Shown: positions 31,401 to 41,100 of the stretch, piece by piece
Position numbering within the stretch: the stretch's first letter is position 1
Layout: each line of letters starts with the position of its first letter
Assembly (NCBI GenBank): GCA_000181795.3
Contig: CM012955.1
Coordinates: 10,442,101 to 10,506,100, forward strand
Direction: 5' to 3'
Length of the DNA: 64,000 bases
Source of the DNA: Trichinella spiralis
Taxonomy: Eukaryota > Nematoda > Enoplea > Trichinellida > Trichinellidae
The notes under the pieces: model-generated
Told to the model about the DNA's origin: nothing
Database searches by the model: none
Seen by the model: only the letters and a program-made list of their open reading frames with translations
Position numbers and translations under genes: made by a program

Positions 31401-32210
31401 TGTAATCTACAATACCGAGATTGACCCGACGCTGGACATCCCGTTTTATACGGCGTGCAAAAGTGAATTGGATCGCCTCTGCGCCGACGGTTACGCGACC
31501 GGCGTTGGTGGCCATCGAGGAATTCTGGAATGCATCAAAGCTCGTTATGCGGAGGGTACTGTAAAAGATGAAACTTGCAAGCAGGTGAAAACGTTTGTTA
31601 CTTTCAAATGCATATTTTCCACGCTCTTCCAGGCCGCTAGATGTGTCGTTTTAGCAAATTTTGCGTGTAATGAAAGAAGAACTTGCAGACATTCATTTGG
31701 ACGTGAATCTGTATCAAGCTTGTGCAATGGACGTCAGACATTACTGTGATGATGTCCAATCCGGTGATAGTAAAAGTAAGCCAGCAGTTGTTTATTTTTT
31801 GTTATAGTTTTCATTTTATTCAAATCTGCACATTTGCTGGTATCGTTTCAGTATTGTCCTGCTTGCTTTCGGCTGCGCAAAGTTCCAACGCTAGGCTGAG
31901 TGATGAGTGCCGGTCGAAGTTACAAGATCGGCAGCTGATTTGGGCTAAAGCGATTAAAGTTTGTTGTTTGGTTTTCATTTTTCAGTTTTGTAAAATTTAA
32001 TTTTTTTTCCCAAAAAAACATTTCCAACAGGAACGCAGAGACGTCAGGCCACCGGAAACTGTGGTTGAATTTGCCCACTTTGTCGCAGGATCACCGGCCC
32101 GCAGTTCGTTGCTTATAGCTTTGATGATGTGCTTGTTAATTTTCTTCGCATGCGGCATGCTGTGCGGTCGAATAACCAGACGCATACGGCGAGATTTGAA
32201 GAATCGTTGA
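25566..32210 (+). CDS. GLG1: Golgi glycoprotein 1 (GLG1/ESL-1, cysteine-rich FGF receptor)
   Basis: Type I Golgi membrane protein that binds FGFs, TGF-beta and E-selectin in vertebrates. 21 exons, 1138 aa (human about 1180): 25566-25826, 25917-26003, 26061-26297, 26895-27161, 27233-27419, 27517-27734, 27793-27914, 27970-28071, 28244-28415, 28499-28636, 28733-28882, 28975-29088, 29900-30006, 30067-30187, 30584-30745, 30829-31018, 31100-31257, 31369-31584, 31655-31775, 31852-31958, 32031-32210. A signal peptide (CCIICWGFVLCALVSEA) is followed by about 16 cysteine-rich GLG1 repeats, including DFHLDRTLFFACRDDRERF, almost as in human. One transmembrane helix (LLIALMMCLLIFFACGM) and the short tail GRITRRIRRDLKNR close the protein; human ends GRITKRVTRELKDR. 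An in-frame ATG at 25491 exists, but 25566 places the signal peptide at the N-terminus. The intron at 29089-29899 carries a hAT-like element. Confidence 0.97.
28419..28450. repeat. (TA)n microsatellite in GLG1 intron
   Basis: TA dinucleotide run that begins a few bases after the donor of the intron following exon 28244-28415. Confidence 0.95.
29208..29849. mobile_element. hAT-like non-autonomous element in GLG1 intron
   Basis: A 626-bp element (29216-29841) inside the 811-bp GLG1 intron. The left end is cagggataggcaaacg; the right end on the other strand is caggggtagccaaaat (12 of 16 match). The flanking octamers are atttagag and atttataa (6 of 8), a decayed 8-bp target duplication. The subterminal regions repeat ATCGACCCC several times on one side, with its complement-like partner on the other. 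The interior has an 87-codon open frame (29300-29563) with no recognised domain. It is an internally deleted hAT-family DNA transposon, older than the MITE at 21105. The intron is otherwise short, so the insertion accounts for most of its length. Confidence 0.72.
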
Positions 32211-32572
32211 AAATAGCTGTTCAGTTTTCATTTTTCAGGCACTTTGATTATTGGAAAAGCACTTCGGCTTATGAGCGTTGGGTCTGATTTCATTTCATGA
32301 ACCTTCTTTCCACTGCATTTTTTCTGTCATACATTGATTTGCTTTTTTATCTGCGATTGTATAAACATTCATTTTTTAATATTGTTATAATTATGAAATG
32401 GCAACGGCACAGTTTCACTTGTTAGGAAATTATGTGTTTTCTAAGAGGAATATTGTAATTATCTTATTCTTATTAGTAAATTATCATAAATGTGCAGCAG
32501 TACAATATTACCATCAGCAACGCATCCAACAACAGAAGCATACACGCTGAATTTTAGACTTGAACAAACTTA

Positions 32573-33046
32573 ACCCGGCGGTTCCCGGCTGTCTACTTCT
32601 CGAGATACTTTGAAAAAACTGAGAAGCTGACCTGTATATTGAGATAGGCAATATGGCAAATTTAGAAGCCATTTATTACACAACTATTTAAAATTTTCCG
32701 ATCGACCTTTCCATAACATTATCGTTATTCATTGTGAATATCTGACTGTCAAAAAAGTGGAAATTTCGAAAAAAGGTTTTCGCCGTTTTTCAAAAAAAAT
32801 CAAGTTACAGCCCATGAAATTTGCAATTTTCCAGAAAAACATTCGAATCCAAAAATGGACTTCATGCGCATCAATCGATCAGAAATGAACAGAGGAGTAC
32901 AACAAACATATCCCCGCCGTTCCTAGTTGCATAGTTCTCAAGATACCCTAAATCAAGTGGCTCACATACCTATGCATTGACATAGGCAAAGTGCCAAATT
33001 TAGAAGCCCATTATTCCAAAACAACTGGACGGATTTCGCCCAAACC
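32573..33046. repeat. 339-bp-spaced direct repeat at the left arm
   Basis: A motif of about 130 bp occurs at 32573-32705 and again, diverged, at 32912-33046. Shared landmarks are ccggcggttcc / ccgccgttcc, ctcgagatac / ctcaagatac, and gcaaatttagaagcc / ccaaatttagaagcc. The second copy is the outer part of the long inverted repeat. A third, inverted copy lies at about 37190-37300 in the other arm. Confidence 0.7.
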
Positions 33047-33694
33047 CTGCATTTCTTTTTGCTGAGCAATGAAAAATATACAGTAGCCATATTTATCAGA
33101 AGAAATGAATAAAATAAAAATTTGCATGCGAGGTCGTTTGCTTTATTGACATAATGGAAATCATTTCAGTTTGAGGCCGTCCGTGGATGGTAGGTAGCTC
33201 AGCGTTTTTATTGCAAAAATGACTGATGACAAACATTGAAGCAAAACACCATTTTTGCTTTTTATTCATTATTATTTTTTGGAATAATATGTGAAAAATA
33301 ATTTTTTAATCAACAAGGAAACAGCATGAACATCAAAAATGAGTAGACGGCGCATTTAGCAGTAAGTGGCAGTTTTTTCATTTTTAAGTCTTAATTAGTT
33401 AACAATATAATTGAGAATCGATATTGAGCGTAATTTCTCAACATACTGTATGAATAATTCTCAAAATCAGATAATGGGTGACATAATAAACGCCAAATTT
33501 CCGTACAATTCAGTTTCATTAAATACACCCTGTACGCATTGTTCATCTATTATTAAAATATGGTCTTTCGAAAATCACCTATGCAGTAGCTATCATGTAC
33601 TTTCAATTGACCATAAGCAAGCTTTTGCCCGAAAATTGTTCACTTAAATTTAGCTTCATTTGAGCTAGTTGGTTTTCCGACTTAAGAAAATTTT

Positions 33695-35445
33695 CAGACA
33701 TACGTAGGTGTGTTTTGTCTAAGTGAATTTTGTTTTGTTATGGCGTTTTTTGTCAGATGGTTTATATTTTGACTGAATTGTAAACGTCAAGGTCATTTTT
33801 AAATTTTCAAATAGTCCTTTCTTTATTGATAGAATTTAGCAGTGCATTTCTTATGCTCATATTATGGCTTAGGTTAGACTTCATCTTCAGCCAAAAGTTC
33901 TAACGCACTAAAAATCGGTTTCCAACGCTGCATTATGCAAATAACTATCGCTATAACGCTGCCTTATCATCAGTAAGGGTGCGTTTGTTTGTTTAATTTA
34001 CGTGGCAATTAGTAGCATCGTTGAACGTTCTTTGAGTTTATTAAAGCGTTAAGTAGCTGTTGAAGTCGGTTTGCAGAATTACTAACAAGTATTCTACTTT
34101 TCTGCTTGTTATTTTTTCAAAGCTTTGTATATTTATTTCGTAAACGATTCCTTTTTAATTAAATAGCAGTTAATTATTATATTTGTTATAATTCTACTTT
34201 GTGATAAAGTGAGGACAATTTTGATTTAATATCATTATTACAGGTTCAAAGAATGGAGCAAAGAGAAGGTGAAAACGCGGACGACACGAAGCAGAACAAG
34301 AGAAGGCAATAGGTAAATGCCATTTCTTGTGGATCTGTGAAGCAGGGATAAGCATACTTCGAAAACGTGAAGTTGTTCTTTAGTTCAATGAAATTACCCT
34401 AGTTTGTAGTATGTAATATGTAAATAAGATATTTCTAACTGTAAAACTGTAATTTTTGTTTTTCATATTATGTTAAGATTAGGTAAGACTTCATCTTTAG
34501 AAAGACTGAAAATTAATTAAGTTTTTTAACACTTTATATTATTTTTTCAAATTTCGCAGCATTAGAGACATTTCGTAAATTACATATTTTGTTAGATTAA
34601 CTTTCTTTTACAGTATACGTAGCCAGTGTTCTTGTATTCTAGTGATAATATTTTGCGATGAGTTCCATTTATGTAGGTCATTTTTGAGTTTTCAAATGCG
34701 AAATTCAGACATGCGGAGGCGTGTTTTGAATTTGCTTAATTTTTGTTTGTTGTAGAGTTGTATCGGATAGTTTATATTTTGACTGAATTTTAAATGCCAA
34801 GGTCATTTTTGAATTTTTAAATAGTCCTCAGTGGTTGACTGTAGTTGTGCATTTCAACTCCTTTTTCAAGTAAATTGAAATGGGTTTCTAGCGAATGCAT
34901 GGCATTCGCTAGATAAGCGGTTTGCTGTGCTTGAGGTTTCAATGTTCCTAATTTCATAGCATTCGGTTAGAATTAATTCCTCATCCAGAAAATTTTCCAA
35001 TAAATTAAATCCGGCTTCTATTGCTACAGTATGCAAATGAGGATCGTTTGAAAATTCCATTATCAACAATCAGTAATGGTGCGCATGTTTGTTTGACTTG
35101 TGGGACAAGTAACAGAATCGTTAAACGTTGGTGTTAAGTAACTACTGAAGTCAGTTTTTAACTGTTGGAAGTATTCAAATTTTCCTCCTTGTTACTGTTT
35201 ATTCGAACCTCTTTATATATAATTACTTGCTAAACGTTATCTTTAATTGAAAATCAGTTTCTTCTTTTATTACAAACTTATTTATTAAATTTTTAAATTC
35301 CACTGTGCAATAAAGTGCGGAAAGTTTTGATTTAACATTTACCATTCTTACAGATAAAACCAATGGAGAAAAGAAGAAATGAAAAGTCGGACGACACGAA
35401 GCAGATCAAGAAAAGAAACAAAGTTCCCTGTGCGTCCGCATTCTG
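33695..35445 (+). repeat. Two tandem copies of a ~1-kb unit with a leader ORF
   Basis: Copy A (about 33695-34345) and copy B (about 34706-35445) are direct repeats with a period near 1011 bp. Shared pieces include cagacatacgtaggtg / cagacatgcggaggcg, aaggtcatttttaaattt, tcagtaagggtgcg / tcagtaatggtgcg, and gacgacacgaagcag. In each copy a splice-acceptor-like pyrimidine tract with CAG or ACAG is followed within 13 bases by an ATG (34253; 35363). Both open a short basic/acidic peptide sharing ME-x-R and DDTKQ-x-K. This looks like the duplicated promoter and first coding exon of an element gene whose body is lost or lies in the gap. Confidence 0.6.
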
Positions 35446-35981
35446 TAAGTCTGGTGTAGGGATACTTTGAAAGAGCGAAGTTATCCCATAATTTAATTAA
35501 GTTAACGACAAACCTACATGGATGAGTTTTGAATTAATGCAGTACTTTGTCTTCCACGCAGAAAAATTCACGTATGTGATTACTTTCATTTGTCGAAATA
35601 ATTATTGATTTTTATTGATTTTGTAATTTTTTTCTTCTTTTTTTGTATTTTACATTTTGTTTGATTTTCAACAGTTTTTGAAACAAATTGTTTTACATTT
35701 ATTTCTTTCTCACAATGTTTTTATTTTAATTGTTTTAAACTTTATTTCTATCTTTTTCATTTTATGTATTTTATTCATTTTCAAATGTCCCCAATAACTT
35801 TATTATTTTATATTGACTGTAACTCAAATAAAAAAGTAGACAAATGAAACATTGCATACTAAAGCCCAGACAACATGGAAAAATAAAGCCTCTGATTGGG
35901 CGGAGGAGGGGGTGGCGGGCGGGTACACGGAGCTTGAAGACAGACAGTTTGTATATATATACGGAGTTGAAAGAGAGAGAG

Positions 35982-36483
35982 NNNNNNNNNNNNNNNNNNN
36001 NNNNNNNNNNNNNNNNNNNNNNNNNNNNNNNNNNNNNNNNNNNNNNNNNNNNNNNNNNNNNNNNNNNNNNNNNNNNNNNNNNNNNNNNNNNNNNNNNNNN
36101 NNNNNNNNNNNNNNNNNNNNNNNNNNNNNNNNNNNNNNNNNNNNNNNNNNNNNNNNNNNNNNNNNNNNNNNNNNNNNNNNNNNNNNNNNNNNNNNNNNNN
36201 NNNNNNNNNNNNNNNNNNNNNNNNNNNNNNNNNNNNNNNNNNNNNNNNNNNNNNNNNNNNNNNNNNNNNNNNNNNNNNNNNNNNNNNNNNNNNNNNNNNN
36301 NNNNNNNNNNNNNNNNNNNNNNNNNNNNNNNNNNNNNNNNNNNNNNNNNNNNNNNNNNNNNNNNNNNNNNNNNNNNNNNNNNNNNNNNNNNNNNNNNNNN
36401 NNNNNNNNNNNNNNNNNNNNNNNNNNNNNNNNNNNNNNNNNNNNNNNNNNNNNNNNNNNNNNNNNNNNNNNNNNNNNNNNNNN
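35982..36483. other. Assembly gap (502 N)
   Basis: A run of N inside the inverted-repeat element. It starts just after gagagagag and ends at the inner edge of the right arm. Assemblers often break at long inverted repeats, so the true gap size is uncertain. Confidence 0.99.
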
Positions 36484-37354
36484 AAAAATATAAACTATCT
36501 GACAAAAAACGCATCACGATAGCAAAATTCACTTAGACAAAACACACCTACGTATGTTTGAAAATTTTCTTAAGTTAGAAAACCAAGTAGCTCAAATGAA
36601 GCTAATTTTAAGTGAACGCTTTGCGGGCAAAAGCTTGCTTATGGTCAATAGAAAGAACATGTTACCTATTGCAAAGGTGATTTTCGAAAGACCATATTTT
36701 AATTATAGATAAACAATGCGTACAAGGTGCATTTAATGAAACTTTAATTGTACGGAAATTTGGCGATTATTATGCCACGTATTATCTGATTTTGAGAATT
36801 CTTCATACAATATGTTGAGAAATTATGCTCAATATCGATTCTCAATTATATTGTGAACTAATTAAGACTTAAAAATGAAAAAGCTGCCACTTACTGCTAA
36901 ATTCGTCATCTTCTCATCGTTAATGTTAATTGTCTTTGGATGTTCATTGAAAAATTATTTTTCAGAAATTATTCCAAAAAATAATAATGAATAAAAAGCA
37001 AAAATAGTGTTTGGATTCAATGTTTGTCTTCAGTCAATTTTCCAATTAAAACGCTGAGCCACCATCCACGGAAAGCCTCAAACTGAAATGATTTCCATTA
37101 TGTCAATAAAGTAAACGGCCTCGTATGCAAATTTTTTTTATTCATTTCAGTCGATAAATATGGCTACTGTACATTTTTCATTGCTCAGGTAGAAAAAAAA
37201 TGCGGCTGTCCAGTTGTTGTGGAATAATGGGCTTTTAAAGTTGGCATTTTGCAGATCTCACTATATAGGTAAGCGGGCCATTTGAGTTTTAATGATTGTC
37301 AAATTTTTTTCAAATTTTATGAATATTCAATTCATTATATTCAGTTACGTCTTT

Positions 37355-37680
37355 GTTCACTGACAGCTGGGTTAAAACTTTAGCAAAGAAATCGTGCATT
37401 ATAAAAAAACAAAAAGTCAAAAATAAATGTAAAATATTATTTTATAATGTTTTTATCGCTCAAATGAGTCGTCGTTTTAGTGCTACCAAAATTGTTCCTG
37501 CAACATACTGTAGTATAGAAATTCTTTCATAATAAAATTCAGGTACATACATGTCCAGCTGTCAGCTGATAAGAAATCTTTGCAAAGAATAACGCATCAT
37601 ACGAAACGGCATGCTATAAATACGTGCAAAACTTTATTTTTTAATGCTTTCATCACTCAAATGTGACTTTTATTACAATG
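37355..37680. repeat. Diverged ~190-bp tandem duplication
   Basis: Two direct copies start at about 37360 and 37553. Each has cagctg, then a segment with tttgcaaag or tttagcaaag, a gcat box, and atgcttt/atgttttt followed by atc-ctcaaatg. The copies are clearly related but eroded. They lie just outside the right arm of the inverted repeat. Confidence 0.55.
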
Positions 37681-38187
37681 CAGAAGGAAAATTTAATCAG
37701 GTAATTTATTTAGCGGTTCAACTTACAAGTTTTAGTTCGGGGTCTCAGCAGTTCAAGTTTTATTAAGCTGGAGAATAAATAATTGCGCTGTGATATAGAT
37801 GGAATACATGTTGCAACATGTTGAAATTATATTCAACACATTTCTGGCATTGAGTGACATAATAATGAAAATTCAGTATTATTTATAAAATGAACTCTAT
37901 TTGCTCTTCCGTATATTTTCGTTTATATTGTAAAATACTGTACACAGAAAGTACTGAATGAAGAAAATGAATGTAATTTAAAAAGCAAACTTTTTACGAA
38001 ACATTCAATCGTGTATCTATCTATCTATATGGAAAATGAAAATATTTGTCCTTCATAGTTATGTACGTTTTCGTAATTGTGCAAAAAATTGAAAGAGAAA
38101 AAACCCCCTCAATGCATATAGTTTCAGATCACTGTTGTATAAAGATATAGATAGAAAAGAGAATAGATGTATAGATAGAAAAGTCTG

Positions 38188-41100
38188 TCATTCGTCCAAT
38201 ACTTCAAATACAATAGCACTGTCTTCAGACTGTTGATTTTCCTCTTCAGGAGGTTTCACTTCGTCCTTTTCGTTGTCCGAAAGTACAGGCAGACAACTTT
38301 CTGTAGGCTGTAAAAGGAAACAAAATCAAATCAGCAATTATTATTTCAAAATTATAAAAAGTACAAAAAGCACGATACCGTTAACGATTCTCCATGTTGT
38401 TTCATCTGCTCGGTTCGGATTACGTCGAAATTGGAAACGTACAAATCATACACAAAGTTAACCATTTGTGACATGCCATCTATCGTCAATTCACAATACG
38501 GTGACGGTTCGTTCACCTGGAGAACAGTAAAATTAGAAAACTTCCCTTCATAAGAAATCAATTACTGTGAAAGTGGTTTACCAATCGTTTCGTCGGCCAG
38601 GTTTCATTTGGTATTATAATCAACTTTCTTGGACGATTTTGAAACTGGAAAAATTAAAGTTGAAACAAAGTACAGATCCATTGAAACCAAAAAGAGAAAA
38701 TGGAAATGCATATACGCACCATGCGAAACGCTGGTGTCAGTTCGAAACAATTTTCAAACAGTGAAACTCGAGCCAAAACGTACAATCCTAGCCTTCCTCG
38801 ACTGAACGCAACCACAAGACGACGCACATCCCTAATATGTCCGACAGCTTCTGTTCGTACCAATGATAAAATTATATAATCATTCTGTTCGCCTTGATAT
38901 TTGTCTACTGTAGTCACCTGCGCATTATTTGAAAATATAATTTCAATAAAGAATAAATAAATCAGGTGGCAAAGTGAAACGAGCATATTATTTATCAGTG
39001 TAAAATTCTCACTTTAGCCGGCTTGCCAAAGAATATGTTCGACGCGCAGCGTTTTCGCAAAACGTCCCTGATCAAATGCTTCTGTCCATTATACGTGGTC
39101 AAAATGGTAATCTTTTCCGCAGGATAACCCACGATGCGCATGTACATAAAAATAGCGACTGCATATTCCGCCTCGGCCAGATTCTAGAATAGAATCAAAC
39201 GAACAGAATCAACATCCATCTATCTATACATTACACGTCAGTTGTGAAGAATATTCAATTGTAAAAAAATGAATTCAGTTTTTCGTCAATTTGGATTTAG
39301 ATTTAGATAAGTATAGCCAAAGCCCAGTCGACCGTCGCTTACGACAATGGTCAACTGCAGTTGACAAGAAACAAGGGAGTATGCATGGAATATAAATATC
39401 ATCAAAATACGACCCATGCGCTAGAGTGGATTCACTAGATTCAGAGTTGATGGAAAATAAAAAAAACTCTAAAAATAAAAACAAAAGAACAAAACTTTAC
39501 GCATACTTGATAAAAATAAGCAACTGGAGTGGTTTCGCCATCGCCGTTGAAATCGTCCACGTCAACCAGTTGAAAAGGATGGGCAAAGCCGGCGTTTGCT
39601 GTCAAAAATTCTTCATTGGCAAGCACGTGGGGCAAATTGCCCAAATTGTCGTAACGCCAACTGTACAACGCAGCCAGCTGTTGCCTGGCTCGACCCTGCT
39701 TGTCGAGGTGAATGGTCCTCACGCCCAGACGCACCAGACGCGTGAACATCGACTGCTCCATCCGGCTGTACCTGCGCAACGCCGGGCTCTTCACCACCGG
39801 AGGCAGTTGGTAATGGTCGCCAATCAACACCAGACGACGGAGGCGATTTTTCCCCTGGACTGTCGGCTGCAACAAGAACGGTATGAACGTTTCAATTTCC
39901 AATATTTGGGCCGCCTCTTCGACGATCAAATTGTCATAATGGAAGTACATGTCGACGAACTCTTTGCGCCTAAGAGCCGCGTGGGTGCAAGTCATTGCGA
40001 TCACTTTCGCCTGGCTGGTGAGCAAATATTCGACACGATCGTACCGGGTTCGCAACGATTCGAACGCGCGGAATTCGGCTAGCTGGTCGAAAATGTTACG
40101 AATGTAATTCCAACACGAATGGGCAATTTGCATATTTTGCTCATAATTCAATTCGCCCTTCTCCTCATCCCCGTCGTCGTCCAGAAACAACGGTCCGTCC
40201 AAATCGTCGAAGAAAGCCCCGAACGGGAAAATTTCCCCCACCCGACGTAACTGCTTGGATTTTCTTTGAAATTCAAACCACCTCGGCTGCAACTGGTATT
40301 CGTAAAAGTACAATGCCGTTTCGCACGAAGAAGCCACGTCACCGCCGACCACTTGGATGCTCTTTTGCAAACGCTCCACTTGGCCCAACAACTGCAGCCG
40401 CTTCTCGAGGATATGATTCACACGACCCTCTCGGCTGAAGTCTTTCCCCATGCCCAAAAATTCTTCTCCGTGACCTGCGAGCAGAGAAGAGCAGATGAAA
40501 AAGAAATCAAAAAATGCAAAAAAAAACAACTGCGCTCACCCAGTCGAAGCAAATGACGCTCGTCCACGTCACGTTCTGTGATTTTTTGAAACAAATAATT
40601 TAAAGCTTGATTCGAATGAGCAACGACAAGGGTCCGTTCGGACGGCCAACCGTGGTAGATGTTGTTGATAATCTGCGCCGCCACATCGGTCTTACCAGTA
40701 CCAGGGGGTCCGACAATCACGGTCAAACCGTGCTGCATGCCGCTGTATATCCCATCCACTTGAGCTTTCGTAAATAAAACTGCATTGAACCGTCGTCTAC
40801 AGAACGGATACGGTCCCCTAGATTCATCTTTTTCTTGAAATATACAAACTTTTTTGTCCGTCTCGTCGACTGAAATTCTAAATCAATAACAACAAAAATA
40901 CACGTTCGCAACGGGTCAAATGATTGATTCCTTGGGAAAAATTATATACCTGTAAGGTGGTTTCAAATCATTTTCGTTGGCAATAATTTCGTACTCATCT
41001 GGAAAAGATTCTTTGACGTGCTCAACAGAAAGAAATGTGTCATCAAAATTCAATACTGTAAACTGCTTCTCCATTCTAAAATAAATAATATACACCGTTT

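Larger units (their letters stand above)
32935..37300. mobile_element. Long inverted-repeat (foldback-like) element, family unknown
   Basis: The left arm 32935-33771 (about 837 bp) and the right arm 36484-37300 (about 817 bp) are inverted copies of each other, diverged by roughly 10-20% by eye with small indels. Matching landmarks include aaaacacacctacgta, aagcttttgccc / gggcaaaagctt, and gaaatgatttccattatgtc. The right arm runs directly into the assembly gap, so the true arms may be longer. Between the arms are two tandem copies of a unit of about 1 kb. No transposase, integrase, capsid or reverse transcriptase is visible. Arms this long occur in several DNA transposon groups (Mutator-like, foldback and others), so the family cannot be named. 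No target duplication could be fixed because the outer ends are blurred. Confidence 0.65.
32211..38187. other. Repeat-rich spacer between GLG1 and Aquarius
   Basis: 6 kb between two convergent genes. It holds the 3' UTRs, a large inverted repeat (32935-33771 and 36484-37300), direct repeats inside and beside it, and an assembly gap (35982-36483). I find no host exon. Confidence 0.7.

Noticed and set aside
35771-36536. Three ORFs of more than 200 codons
   Set aside because: They exist only because the run of N contains no stop codons.
32935-37300. Polinton/Maverick or LTR element as identity of the inverted-repeat region
   Set aside because: No polymerase, integrase, capsid, protease or reverse-transcriptase sequence is visible, the repeats are inverted and not direct, and the family's usual end sequence was not seen.
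39426-40082. 218-codon plus-strand ORF
   Set aside because: It is the antisense shadow of the long Aquarius helicase exon, whose minus-strand translation matches the family throughout.
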